The notes beneath the pieces are model-generated. The model worked only from the letters and a program-made list of their open reading frames with translations, was not told where the DNA came from and did not search any database. From Streptomyces sp. NBC_01264 (GTDB lineage: Bacteria; Actinomycetota; Actinomycetes; Streptomycetales; Streptomycetaceae): a stretch of 64,000 nucleotides of DNA. A program made the translations under genes and the position numbers. Shown one piece after another: positions 8,074-16,380 of the stretch. Numbering within the stretch: position 1 is the first letter of the stretch; each line of letters begins with the position of its first letter. The stretch spans positions 1,736,001-1,800,000 of the forward strand of contig NZ_JAPEOX010000001.1 in NCBI RefSeq assembly GCF_026340675.1, in the 5' to 3' direction.

Positions 8074-9303
8074 TTAGCGGATCGGCATGCCCGAGAGGGT
8101 GCGGGCGATCACCAGCCGCTGGATCTCGCTCGTCCCCTCGAAGATCGTGTAGATCGCGCTGTCGCGGTGCATGCGCTCCACCGGGTACTCGCGGGTGAAG
8201 CCGTTGCCGCCGAGGATCTGGACCGCCTGGGCGGTGACCTTCTTGGCCGTCTCGCTCGCGAACAGCTTGGACATGGAGCCCTCGGCCGAGGTGAAGGGCT
8301 TGCCCGCGACCGCCATCCAGGAGGCCCGCCACACCAGCAGGCGGGCCGCGTCGATGGAGGTCCGCATGTCCGCGAGCTGGAAGGCGACGCCCTGGTTGTC
8401 GATGATCGGCCGACCGAACTGCGTACGGGTCTTCGCGTAGTCCAGCGCCACCTCGTACGCGGCGCGCGCCGTGCCGACCGCCATGGCACCGACGGCGGGT
8501 CGCGAGGCCTCGAAGGTGGCCATCGCCGCGTTCTTCACCCGCTCCCCGCCGCCCGCCTTGGCCCGCTCGTGGGCCCGCGCGAGCCGCTCGTCCAGCTTCT
8601 CCTTGCCGCCGAGCAGGCAGGAACCGGGGATCCGCACGTCCTCCAGCACCACCTCGGCGGTGTGCGAGGCGCGGATGCCGTGCTTCTTGAACTTCTGTCC
8701 CTGGGAGAGGCCCTTGGTGTTCGGCGGCACGATGAAGGAGGCGTGCCCCTTCGTCCCCAGCTCCGGGTCGACGACCGCCACCACGATGTGGACGTTGGCG
8801 ATGCCGCCGTTGGTCGCCCAGGTCTTGGTGCCGTTGAGCACCCATTCGTCGGTGGCCCGGTCGTAGACGGCGCGGGTGCGCATCGCGCCGACGTCGGAGC
8901 CGGCGTCGGGCTCGGAGGAGCAGAAGGCGGCGACCTTCACGTCGTCGGGGGTCCCGTACATCTGCGGGATCCAGGTGCCGATCTGCTCCTCGGTGCCGTT
9001 GGCGACGACGCCGATGGCGGCGAGCCCGGTGCCGACGATCGACAGCGCGATGCCCGCGTCACCCCAGAACAGCTCCTCCATGGCCATCGGGATGCCGAGG
9101 CCGGTGGGGTCGAAGAACTGCTGGGCGTAGAAGTCGAGGGAGTAGATGCCGACCTTGGCGGCCTCCTGGATGACGGGCCACGGAGTCTCTTCGCGCTCGT
9201 CCCATTCCGCGGCGGCGGGACGGATCACGTCGGCGGCGAAACCGTGGATCCAGTCACGTACCTGCTTCTGGTCGTCGTTCAGATCCATGGTGAACTCCGC
9301 CAT
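8074..9303 (-). CDS. acyl-CoA dehydrogenase
   Basis: 409-residue FAD flavoenzyme that makes the first double bond in acyl-CoA beta-oxidation or related catabolism. Family marks are the FCSSEPDAGSD segment, the KTWATNG signature, the ILGGNGFTREYP block and the C-terminal YTIFEGTSEIQRLVIAR, where the second glutamate region matches the usual catalytic-base area. The ATG has a GGAGGGG site six bases upstream. It is divergent from a TetR-family regulator, with two palindromes between them, which suggests control by that regulator. Confidence 0.9.
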   Translation of the reverse strand: MAEFTMDLNDDQKQVRDWIHGFAADVIRPAAAEWDEREETPWPVIQEAAKVGIYSLDFYAQQFFDPTGLGIPMAMEELFWGDAGIALSIVGTGLAAIGVVANGTEEQIGTWIPQMYGTPDDVKVAAFCSSEPDAGSDVGAMRTRAVYDRATDEWVLNGTKTWATNGGIANVHIVVAVVDPELGTKGHASFIVPPNTKGLSQGQKFKKHGIRASHTAEVVLEDVRIPGSCLLGGKEKLDERLARAHERAKAGGGERVKNAAMATFEASRPAVGAMAVGTARAAYEVALDYAKTRTQFGRPIIDNQGVAFQLADMRTSIDAARLLVWRASWMAVAGKPFTSAEGSMSKLFASETAKKVTAQAVQILGGNGFTREYPVERMHRDSAIYTIFEGTSEIQRLVIARTLSGMPIR

Positions 9304-9367
9304 GTCCCCTCCATCTTTCGTCTCGCCTGCCGTACGGGTGGTCGTTCCAGCAGTGCCCATCAAGCAT

Positions 9368-9418
9368 GTTACCAACGGTAACCCCCACTCCGACTCCAGT
9401 CTGTTACCGGCTAGTAAG
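9368..9418. promoter_or_regulatory. two candidate TetR operators
   Basis: Two TTAC...GTAA inverted repeats lie between the divergent acyl-CoA dehydrogenase and TetR genes: GTTACCAACGGTAAC at 9368-9382 (a 6-bp arm each side) and TTACCGGCTAGTAA at 9404-9417. Centres are about 35 bp apart. Both share the TTACC-type half site, as expected for one dimeric regulator. Confidence 0.6.
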
Positions 9419-9526
9419 CACTGTCAAGCAGCAGCGACCGAGGACCACCGATGAGATCACCGGGGTGTGCGGGGTGTTACGTTGCGTGGGCCTGAAGGAC
9501 ATCGCAAGGGCGGGGAGTGACACGGC

Positions 9527-10171
9527 ATGGAGACCACACGGCAGTCCGGCGAACCGGGAGCGGGTGAGCGCCGGCGGCGGGAGCTGCTGGAGGCCGCCGA
9601 CCGGGTCGTCCTCCGGGACGGCCCCAAGGCGTCCATGAACGCCATCGCGGCGGAGGCCGGGATCACCAAGCCCATCCTCTACCGCCACTTCGGCGACAAG
9701 GCGGGCCTCTACCAGGCCCTGGCCGTCCGGCACACGGACGCCCTGCTCGACTCGCTGCGCGCGGCCCTCGACGCCCCCGCCGAACGGCGCAGACGGGTGG
9801 AGGCCACCCTCGACACCTATCTCGCCGCGATCGAGGCCCGCCCCCAGGTCTACCGCTTCCTCATGCACCCGGCCGAGGACTCCCAGGCCCCGGAACGCGG
9901 CTTCGACGTCGGCCTGCACTCGGCCCCGCTGCTGCGCCGCCTCGGCGAGGAACTGGCCCAGGTGATCGGCGAACGCGTGGACCTCGGCCCCGGCGGCGAA
10001 CGCCTGGCCCGGGTCTGGGGGCACGGCATCGTCGGCATGATGCACGCGGCGGGCGACTGGTGGCTCGGCGAACGCCCCTGCGAGCGCAAGGAACTCGTCA
10101 GCGCCCTCACCGACCTCTTGTGGGGCCGCCTCGCCACAGCAGGCAACCGCGCGGACGGCCCGGGCTTCTAG
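9527..10171 (+). CDS. TetR/AcrR family transcriptional regulator
   Basis: 214 residues with the TetR helix-turn-helix at residues 20-65 (ASMNAIAAEAGITKPILYRHFGDKAGLYQAL) and a helical ligand domain behind. Its position divergent from an acyl-CoA dehydrogenase and the paired TTAC/GTAA palindromes between them suggest it represses that gene and itself in response to an acyl-CoA-type ligand. That last part is inference. Confidence 0.9.
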   Translation: METTRQSGEPGAGERRRRELLEAADRVVLRDGPKASMNAIAAEAGITKPILYRHFGDKAGLYQALAVRHTDALLDSLRAALDAPAERRRRVEATLDTYLAAIEARPQVYRFLMHPAEDSQAPERGFDVGLHSAPLLRRLGEELAQVIGERVDLGPGGERLARVWGHGIVGMMHAAGDWWLGERPCERKELVSALTDLLWGRLATAGNRADGPGF

Positions 10172-10278
10172 ACACCGCCGGGCACATCCCGTACTCCCGT
10201 GCCGCCGGGCACATCCGGCGCCACCGGGGCACATCCAGCCCTGCGGACCCTCGGCCGCCCGGGCACCGCCGGGGGCAA

Positions 10279-10328
10279 ATCCAGCCCCGCCGGCGTTTGA
10301 GGCGCGGGGTCCGGGGCGGAGCCCCGGG
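10279..10328 (+). repeat. dispersed intergenic repeat, copy 1
   Basis: A 50-bp sequence beginning ATCCAGCCCCGCCGGCGTTT and ending in GGGGCGGAGCCCC. A second copy, on the other strand, is at 45852-45901 with about 4 mismatches in 50. Both lie between convergent gene pairs. The family is common in Streptomyces intergenic DNA. The GGGGC...GCCCC end could form a small hairpin. Confidence 0.75.
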
Positions 10329-10349
10329 AACCCCGGCCCCACCGGGCCC

Positions 10350-10913
10350 TCACTCCCCCAGTACGTGGATCCCGGCGGCGCCCCAGTCGGTCTTCCGGAT
10401 CTGCCGGCGCAGCTTGCGCGCCCGCAGCCCCGTCACCCGCTCCGCGTACACCGCACCGGCCAGATGATCGCACTCGTGCTGCAGGCACCGCGCGAAGAAC
10501 CCGGTCCCGGACACCCGTACCGCCGCCCCGTCCGAGGTGACCCCTTCCACGACGGCCTCGTCGAAGCGAACCGTGGACGCCTCCAATCCCGGCAGGGACA
10601 GGCACCCCTCGGGGCCCGCGAACTCCTCGCCGCCCGTGGACACCAGCCGCGGGTTGACGATGTGCCCGACGTGGCGGACGTCCTCGTCGTCGGGGCAGTC
10701 GTACACGAACACCCGCTGCCCGACGCCGATCTGGTTCGCGGCGAGGCCGACGCCCTGCGCGGCGTACATCGTGGCGAACATGTCCTCGATGAGCCGGTCG
10801 AGGGCCGGACCGAACTCGGTGACCTCCGCGCAAGCGGAATGGAGCACCGGGTCGCCCAGCAGGCTCATGGTGCGGACGATGCCGGAGGTACCGGGGAGGG
10901 GGCGCTGTCGCAT
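10350..10913 (-). CDS. def: peptide deformylase
   Basis: 187 residues. Removes the N-formyl group from new proteins at the ribosome, using Fe2+ or another metal. All three signature motifs are intact: GVGLAANQIG (motif 1), EGCLSLPG with the metal cysteine (motif 2) and QHECDHLAG with the two metal histidines and catalytic glutamate (motif 3). It stands alone between a convergent TetR gene and the divergent murT operon. Confidence 0.93.
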   Translation of the reverse strand: MRQRPLPGTSGIVRTMSLLGDPVLHSACAEVTEFGPALDRLIEDMFATMYAAQGVGLAANQIGVGQRVFVYDCPDDEDVRHVGHIVNPRLVSTGGEEFAGPEGCLSLPGLEASTVRFDEAVVEGVTSDGAAVRVSGTGFFARCLQHECDHLAGAVYAERVTGLRARKLRRQIRKTDWGAAGIHVLGE

Positions 10914-11036
10914 GGCCGTAAGGGTACGACGGGCGACTATATGAGGAGATCTTCGGCGGACCGGGGGCGCCGCGGTCGGGGCGCGGGCAGGTCATGGATA
11001 GGCTGGGGGCGACCGACGCAAGGAGGACAAGGGACG

Positions 11037-12275
11037 ATGGCAGGCAACACAGAGCCGCTTTCGCCGCGGGCCAAGCTGGCCGTGACGGCGGGCAAGGCCG
11101 CGGCGGCGGTGTCGCGGGCCGCGGGACGCGGAAGCGGATCGGTGATCGGAGGCAAGGTCGCGCTCAAACTCGACCCCGATCTCCTCGGCGCACTGGCGCA
11201 GCATCTCGACGTCGTCCTCGTCTCGGCGACGAACGGCAAGACCACGACGACCCGGCTCATCGCGGAGGCCCTGCGGGCCAGCGGCCCGGTCGTCTCGAAC
11301 GCCCTGGGCGCGAACATGCCCGCGGGCATCACCTCCGCCCTGGCGGGCGGCTCGGACGCCCGTTACGGCGTCATCGAAGTGGACGAGAAGTACCTGGCCG
11401 GAGTGGCCCGGGACGTCACCCCCAAGGTGATCGCCCTGCTGAACCTCTCCCGCGACCAGCTGGACCGCGCCGCCGAGACCCGCATGCTCGCGGAGAAGTG
11501 GCGCGAGGGCCTCTCGGGCTCCAAGGCGGTCGTCGTCGCGAACGCGGACGACCCGCTCATCGTGTGGGCCGCCTCCTCCTCGCAGAACGTGGTGTGGGTC
11601 GCGGCCGGCCAGGAGTGGAAGGACGACGCCTGGTCGTGCCCCTCCTGCGGTGGCGTCATGCAGCGTCCGGGCGACGACTGGTTCTGCGGCGAGTGCGGCT
11701 TCCGGCGTCCCACCCCGAGCTGGGTGCTCTCCGGTGACCACGTGCTCGACCCGCACGGCAGCGCCTGGCCGATCAGCCTCCAGCTCCCGGGCCGCGCCAA
11801 CAAGGCGAACGCGGCCACCTCGGCCGCCGTGGCAGCCGTCTTCGGCGTCCCGCCGCAGGTGGCGCTGGAGCGGATGTACCAGGTGCAGGCCGTCGCCGGA
11901 CGCTACGACGTGGTGAGCTTCCAGGGCCGCGAACTGCGGCTGCTGCTCGCGAAGAACCCGGCCGGCTGGCTGGAGACCTTCTCCCTGATCGACCCGCCGC
12001 CGACCCCGGTGATCCTGTCGGTCAACGCCCGCGGCGCGGACGGTACCGACACCTCCTGGCTGTGGGACGTGGACTACCCGCGCCTGGCCGGCCACCCGAT
12101 CTTCGTGATCGGCGACCGCAAGCTGGACCTCGCGGTCCGACTCGAGGTCGCGGGCCTGGACTTCCGGGTGTGCGAGACCCTCGACGAGGCCGTGCAGCTG
12201 GCGCCGCCCGGACAGATCGAGCTGATCGCCAACTACACCGCCTTCCAGGACGTGCGCCGCCGCGTCGGCAACTAG
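11037..12275 (+). CDS. murT: lipid II isoglutaminyl synthase, MurT subunit
   Basis: 412 residues. Mur-ligase-like subunit that, with GatD, amidates the D-Glu of lipid II to D-isoglutamine. The ATP site (VSATNGKTTTTRL) is near residue 65; a zinc-ribbon insert (CPSCGG ... CGECGF) lies near residues 200-225; the C-terminal DUF1727 region is present. The ATG follows an AAGGAGG site. gatD starts 19 bases after its stop, so the pair is an operon, as in staphylococci and other actinobacteria. Confidence 0.93.
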   Translation: MAGNTEPLSPRAKLAVTAGKAAAAVSRAAGRGSGSVIGGKVALKLDPDLLGALAQHLDVVLVSATNGKTTTTRLIAEALRASGPVVSNALGANMPAGITSALAGGSDARYGVIEVDEKYLAGVARDVTPKVIALLNLSRDQLDRAAETRMLAEKWREGLSGSKAVVVANADDPLIVWAASSSQNVVWVAAGQEWKDDAWSCPSCGGVMQRPGDDWFCGECGFRRPTPSWVLSGDHVLDPHGSAWPISLQLPGRANKANAATSAAVAAVFGVPPQVALERMYQVQAVAGRYDVVSFQGRELRLLLAKNPAGWLETFSLIDPPPTPVILSVNARGADGTDTSWLWDVDYPRLAGHPIFVIGDRKLDLAVRLEVAGLDFRVCETLDEAVQLAPPGQIELIANYTAFQDVRRRVGN

Positions 12276-12294
12276 TACCCATAAGGACAAGAGC

Positions 12295-13023
12295 ATGAGC
12301 GACAACAGCCTGCGTCTGGTGTGGGTCTACCCCGACCTGCTCAGCACGTACGGAGACCAGGGCAACGCCCTGGTCGTCGAGCGCCGGGCCCGCCGCCGCG
12401 GCCTGGACGTGCAGCGCGTGGACGTACGCAGCGACCAGCCCATCCCGACCTCGGGCGACATCTACCTGATCGGCGGCGGTGAGGACCGGCCGCAGCGGCT
12501 GGCCGCCGAGCGGCTGGTGCGCGACGGCGGTCTGGAGCGCGCCGTCTCGAACGGGGCGATCGTCTTCTCCGTCTGCGCCGGGTACCAGATCCTGGGGCAG
12601 GAGTTCGTCAACGACGTCGGCGAGCGCCAGCAGGGCCTCGGCCTGCTGGACGTGGTGACCGTGCGCGGCGAGGGCGAGCGGTGCGTCGGCGACGTGCTGG
12701 GCGACATCGACCCGCGGCTCGGGCTGCCGCAGCTGACGGGCTTCGAGAACCACCAGGGCGTCACGCACCTCGGCCCGACGGCCAAGCCCTTCGCCCGGGT
12801 CTCGATGGGCCGGGGCAACGGCACCGGCGACGGCACCGAAGGCGCGTACAACGACACCGTGTTCGGCACGTACATGCACGGTCCCGTGCTGGCGCGCAAC
12901 CCGCAGATCGCGGACCTGCTGCTGAAGCTGGCCCTCGACGTGAACGCGCTGCCGCCCATCGACGACCGCTGGTACGACGCCCTGCGCGCCGAGCGGATCG
13001 CGGCGGCCACGCAGCCCGCGTAG
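12295..13023 (+). CDS. gatD: lipid II isoglutaminyl synthase, glutamine amidotransferase subunit GatD
   Basis: 242 residues. Class I-like glutaminase that feeds ammonia to MurT. The nucleophile cysteine is in FSVCAGYQILG, and the catalytic histidine in TYMHGPVLARNP; the GGGEDRPQ segment matches other GatD proteins. It directly follows murT and is followed by a hairpin. Confidence 0.93.
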   Translation: MSDNSLRLVWVYPDLLSTYGDQGNALVVERRARRRGLDVQRVDVRSDQPIPTSGDIYLIGGGEDRPQRLAAERLVRDGGLERAVSNGAIVFSVCAGYQILGQEFVNDVGERQQGLGLLDVVTVRGEGERCVGDVLGDIDPRLGLPQLTGFENHQGVTHLGPTAKPFARVSMGRGNGTGDGTEGAYNDTVFGTYMHGPVLARNPQIADLLLKLALDVNALPPIDDRWYDALRAERIAAATQPA

Positions 13024-13042
13024 CGCTCGCGGCACCCGTTGT

Positions 13043-13076
13043 TCGGCCCGGATTCCCCTGGTGGGGTCCGGGCCGA
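13043..13076 (+). terminator. terminator after murT-gatD
   Basis: Inverted repeat TCGGCCCGGA ... TCCGGGCCGA extended by CCCC/GGGG with a small bulge, followed by GTGTTTTCG. It lies just after the gatD stop. Confidence 0.75.
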
Positions 13077-13213
13077 CGTGTTTTCGTACGACTGATCTGA
13101 CCAGCATGTGGAGGATGGTTCAGTCCACCCTCGATCCGCTTGTAGGGTGCTGGGTAGTTCCAACCGGACGACGTGGTCCGGTCGTCGGCCCACGTTGCAA
13201 AGGTCCTCCTGCC

Positions 13214-14242
13214 ATGCGCATAGGTGTGCTCACTTCCGGAGGCGACTGCCCCGGGCTCAATGCCGTCATCCGCTCCGTCGTGCACCGCGCCGTCGTCGAC
13301 CACGGGGACGAGGTCATCGGTTTCCACGACGGCTGGCGCGGCCTGCTGGAGTGCGACTACCGCAAGCTCGACCTGGACGCCGTGAGCGGCATCCTGGCCC
13401 GTGGCGGAACGATTCTGGGCTCCTCCCGGGTCCAGCCCGCCCATCTGCGCGACGGCGTGGAGCGGGCCCGCGGCCACGTCGCCGATCTCGGCCTGGACGC
13501 CATCATCCCGATCGGCGGCGAGGGCACCCTGAAGGCCGCGAACCTGCTCGCGCAGGGCGGCCTGCCGATCGTCGGCGTCCCCAAGACCATCGACAACGAC
13601 ATCGCCTCCACCGACGTCACCTTCGGCTTCGACACCGCCGTCGGCGTCGCCACCGAGGCCCTGGACCGGCTGAAGACCACCGCCGAGTCCCACCAGCGCG
13701 TGATGGTCGTGGAGGTCATGGGCCGCCACACCGGCTGGATCGCCCTGCACTCGGGCATGGCGGCCGGCGCGCACGCCATCGTCGTGCCGGAGCGCCCCTT
13801 CGACATCGAGGAGCTGACGACGATCGTCGGCGAACGCTTCGAGCAGGGCAAGCGCTTCGCGATCGTCGTGGTCGCCGAGGGCGCCAAGCCCGCCGAGGGC
13901 AGCTCGATGGCGCTGGAGGAGGGCGGCACCGACATGTACGGCCACGAGCGGTTCGCCGGCATCGGCAACCGGCTCGCCGTCGAGCTGGAGGAACGCCTCG
14001 GCAAGGAGGCCCGGCCCGTCATCCTGGGCCACGTCCAGCGCGGCGGCACGCCCACGGCGTACGACCGCGTCCTGGCGACCCGCTTCGGCTGGCACGCCGT
14101 GGAGGCGGCCCACCGGGGAGAGTTCGGGATGCTCACGGCGCTGCGCGGCACGGACATCGTCATGGTCCCGCTCGACGAGGCCGTGCAGACCCTGAAGACG
14201 GTCCCGTCCGAGCGCTACGACGAGGCGCAGAACGTTCTGTGA
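13214..14242 (+). CDS. pfkA: 6-phosphofructokinase (group III, ATP-type)
   Basis: 342 residues. Phosphorylates fructose 6-phosphate in glycolysis. Conserved blocks are TSGGDCPGLNAVIR, IGGEGTLKAA, PKTIDNDI (catalytic aspartate), MGRHTGWIA and GHVQRGGTP. A glycine in GGEGT with a lysine in PKTIDND (rather than PGTIDND) marks the mixed 'group III' enzymes, which in Streptomyces coelicolor use ATP although they resemble pyrophosphate-dependent enzymes. ATG start; the ribosome site is weak (AAAGG). A strong hairpin follows. Confidence 0.93.
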   Translation: MRIGVLTSGGDCPGLNAVIRSVVHRAVVDHGDEVIGFHDGWRGLLECDYRKLDLDAVSGILARGGTILGSSRVQPAHLRDGVERARGHVADLGLDAIIPIGGEGTLKAANLLAQGGLPIVGVPKTIDNDIASTDVTFGFDTAVGVATEALDRLKTTAESHQRVMVVEVMGRHTGWIALHSGMAAGAHAIVVPERPFDIEELTTIVGERFEQGKRFAIVVVAEGAKPAEGSSMALEEGGTDMYGHERFAGIGNRLAVELEERLGKEARPVILGHVQRGGTPTAYDRVLATRFGWHAVEAAHRGEFGMLTALRGTDIVMVPLDEAVQTLKTVPSERYDEAQNVL

Positions 14243-14270
14243 TCTTTCCCCTTTTCCCACCGTCACGCCC

Positions 14271-14314
14271 GTAATGGCCGCCCCCGGACGATTCCCGTCC
14301 GGGGGCGGCATTAC
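14271..14314 (+). terminator. terminator after pfkA
   Basis: Near-perfect 19-bp inverted repeat around the loop ATTCC with one unpaired G, in the 99-bp gap between pfkA and the next gene. It also begins and ends with GTAAT/ATTAC. Confidence 0.85.
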
Positions 14315-14341
14315 TGTGGTGGGGCACCACGGGTCAAGGGA

Positions 14342-15313
14342 GTGAAGAGATTGAGTTACCTCGCGCACGACGGCATGGACATGCACGACATGGACCTGCC
14401 GCCCTTCACCCTCGGGCGCGGGCTGGAGTTCTCCTTCGACGCCTTCTTCCTGATCGGCTCCCTCCTCGGCCTCGCCCTGTACGGGTGGGGCGTGGTGCGG
14501 CTGCGCCGGCGCGGGGACGCCTGGCCGGTCGGCCGGACGGTCGCCTTCGTCATCGGTGTGCTGAGCGTGGCCCTGGTGATGTGCACCAAGCTGAACGACT
14601 ACGGCATGGTCATGTTCAGCGTGCACATGGTCCAGCACATGGTGATCAGCATGCTCAGCCCGATCCTGCTGCTGCTGGGCGCGCCCGTGACGCTGGCGCT
14701 GCGCGCGCTGCCGCCGGCGGCCCGCGGTCACAAGGGGCCGCGCGAGCTGCTGCTGATGCTCCTGCACAGCCGGTACATGAAGGTGATCACCCATCCGGTG
14801 TTCACCATCCCGATGTTCATCGCCAGCCTCTACGGCCTGTACTTCACCCCGCTCTTCGATTTCCTGATGGGGTCGAAGACCGGTCACATCGCGATGATGG
14901 TGCACTTCCTCGCCGTCGGCCTCGTCTTCTTCTGGCCGATCATGGGAGTGGACCCGGGTCCGCACCGCCCCGGCTACGTGATGCGGATGCTGGAGCTGTT
15001 CGCCGGAATGCCCTTCCACGCCTTCTTCGGCATCGCGCTGATGATGGGCAGCGAGCCGATGATCAAGACGTACGCGAACCCGCCTGCCTCCCTCGGCATC
15101 GACCCGCTGCTCGACCAGCAGTGGGGCGGCGGCATCGCCTGGGCCTTCAGCGAGATCCCCTCGGTACTGGTGCTGATCGCGCTGGTCTACCAGTGGTACC
15201 ACTCGGAACAGCGGGCGGCGAAGCGCTCCGACCGGTCCGAGGAGCGCAACGGCGACCAGGAGCTGGCGGCCTACAACTCGTATCTCGCCTCGCTCCAAGC
15301 GCGTGGCCAGTAG
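14342..15313 (+). CDS. CtaG-type cytochrome c oxidase assembly membrane protein
   Basis: 323 residues with about seven hydrophobic helices. The N-terminal region is rich in His/Met/Asp (HDGMDMHDMD), and later helices carry HMVQHMVISM, HFLAVGLVFFWPIMGVDP and FAGMPFHAFFGIALM, as in the caa3/CtaG family thought to insert copper or assist oxidase assembly. The start is uncertain: GTG at 14342 or TTG at 14351; the AAGGGA upstream suits the TTG better. A pfkA then ctaG order is familiar from streptomycetes. Confidence 0.88.
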   Translation: MKRLSYLAHDGMDMHDMDLPPFTLGRGLEFSFDAFFLIGSLLGLALYGWGVVRLRRRGDAWPVGRTVAFVIGVLSVALVMCTKLNDYGMVMFSVHMVQHMVISMLSPILLLLGAPVTLALRALPPAARGHKGPRELLLMLLHSRYMKVITHPVFTIPMFIASLYGLYFTPLFDFLMGSKTGHIAMMVHFLAVGLVFFWPIMGVDPGPHRPGYVMRMLELFAGMPFHAFFGIALMMGSEPMIKTYANPPASLGIDPLLDQQWGGGIAWAFSEIPSVLVLIALVYQWYHSEQRAAKRSDRSEERNGDQELAAYNSYLASLQARGQ

Positions 15314-15345
15314 CGCGGAACCACCTTCAGGCGCCACCATGGGGC

Positions 15346-15504
15346 ATGACCGGATCCGTGAAGGCGATGGCAGTGATGACCTTCGCCTCTCTGGTGGCGA
15401 TCGCCACGTATTCCGTGGCCCTCGGAAGCAACGGCTGGCTGTGGTTCGGCTGGGTCGTGCTGGGGCTGCTCACCGCGGGCATGGCGGCCTCGGGCGGTAC
15501 CTGA
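15346..15504 (+). CDS. small two-helix membrane protein
   Basis: 52 residues, almost all hydrophobic: helix one about 8-26 (AVMTFASLVAIATYSVALG), a short SNGW turn, helix two about 30-47 (LWFGWVVLGLLTAGMAA). It begins 32 bases after the ctaG-like gene, in the same direction, so it is probably co-transcribed. The ribosome site is poor. Function unknown. Confidence 0.6.
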   Translation: MTGSVKAMAVMTFASLVAIATYSVALGSNGWLWFGWVVLGLLTAGMAASGGT

Positions 15505-15551
15505 GTAGCTACCTGAGTAGCCGCGCCCTGCTCCCCCTGACGTGCCGTCCG

Positions 15552-15557
15552 TAGGAT
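15552..15557 (+). promoter_or_regulatory. candidate -10 box (TAGGAT)
   Basis: TAGGAT fits the actinomycete -10 consensus TAGRRT and lies 35 bases before the acyltransferase start. No convincing -35 is seen. Confidence 0.3.
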
Positions 15558-15592
15558 GTCCCTGACCACGGGACGTCGACGGGAGCCGCCTG

Positions 15593-16303
15593 GTGTTCTA
15601 CCACTTGCTCAAGCACGTGATCCTGGGGCCGCTGCTGCGGCTCCTGTTCCGGCCCCGCATCGAAGGACTGGAGAACATTCCGGAGGACGGGGCCGCGATC
15701 ATCGCGGGCAACCACCTCTCCTTCTCCGACCACTTCCTGATGCCCGCGATCCTGAACCGGCGCATCACCTTCCTCGCGAAGGCCGAGTACTTCACCGGAC
15801 CGGGCCTGAAGGGCCGGCTCACGGCCGCCTTCTTCCGCAGCGCCGGTCAGATCCCGGTGGACCGCTCCGGCAAGGACGCCGGTCAGGCGGCGCTCCGCGA
15901 GGGGCTCGGGGTGCTGTCCAAGGGCGAGTTGCTCGGCATCTACCCGGAGGGCACCCGCTCGCACGACGGGCGGCTCTACAAGGGCAAGGTCGGAGTCGCG
16001 GCCATGGCCCTGGGCGCCGGGGTGCCGGTCGTCCCGTGCGCGATGGTCGGGACCTTCGAGATCCAGCCTCCGGGGCAGAAGATCCCCAGCATCCGCCGGG
16101 TCACGATCCGCTTCGGACGGCCGCTGGAGTTCTCCCGGTACGCCGGGATGGAGGGCGAGCGGGCCGTGCTGCGGGCCGTCACCGACGAGATCATGTACGA
16201 GGTCCTCTCCCTGTCCGGTCAGGAGTACGTGGACCGGTACGCCGCCGAGGTGAAGGCGGAGGAGGAGGAAGCACGGAAGAAGGCCCGGCGCAGGACACGC
16301 TGA
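15593..16303 (+). CDS. 1-acyl-glycerol-3-phosphate acyltransferase (PlsC-like)
   Basis: 236 residues. Transfers an acyl chain to lysophosphatidic acid or a similar acceptor at the membrane. The catalytic NHLSFSDH (NHxxxxD) motif is near residue 40, and the acceptor-binding YPEGTRS near residue 120; both are intact. The C-terminus is a charged Glu/Arg/Lys tail. GTG start. Convergent with the peptidase gene, with a hairpin between. Confidence 0.88.
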   Translation: MFYHLLKHVILGPLLRLLFRPRIEGLENIPEDGAAIIAGNHLSFSDHFLMPAILNRRITFLAKAEYFTGPGLKGRLTAAFFRSAGQIPVDRSGKDAGQAALREGLGVLSKGELLGIYPEGTRSHDGRLYKGKVGVAAMALGAGVPVVPCAMVGTFEIQPPGQKIPSIRRVTIRFGRPLEFSRYAGMEGERAVLRAVTDEIMYEVLSLSGQEYVDRYAAEVKAEEEEARKKARRRTR

Positions 16304-16338
16304 GCCTTCTCCCGTGCGGTGCGCGGCGGTCCCCGCGG

Positions 16339-16365
16339 CCCGGTCCGGTCAGTGCCCGGACCGGG
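16339..16365. terminator. bidirectional terminator hairpin
   Basis: Perfect 10-bp stem CCCGGTCCGG/CCGGACCGGG with a 7-base loop between two convergent genes. Confidence 0.75.
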
Positions 16366-16380
16366 AAGCGGAGGGTGCTG

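Noticed and set aside
12761..15340. 859-codon minus-strand open frame over pfkA and the ctaG-like gene
   Set aside because: Shadow of GC-rich codon usage: His/Gly/Arg/Ala-rich with no domain, opposite clear genes.
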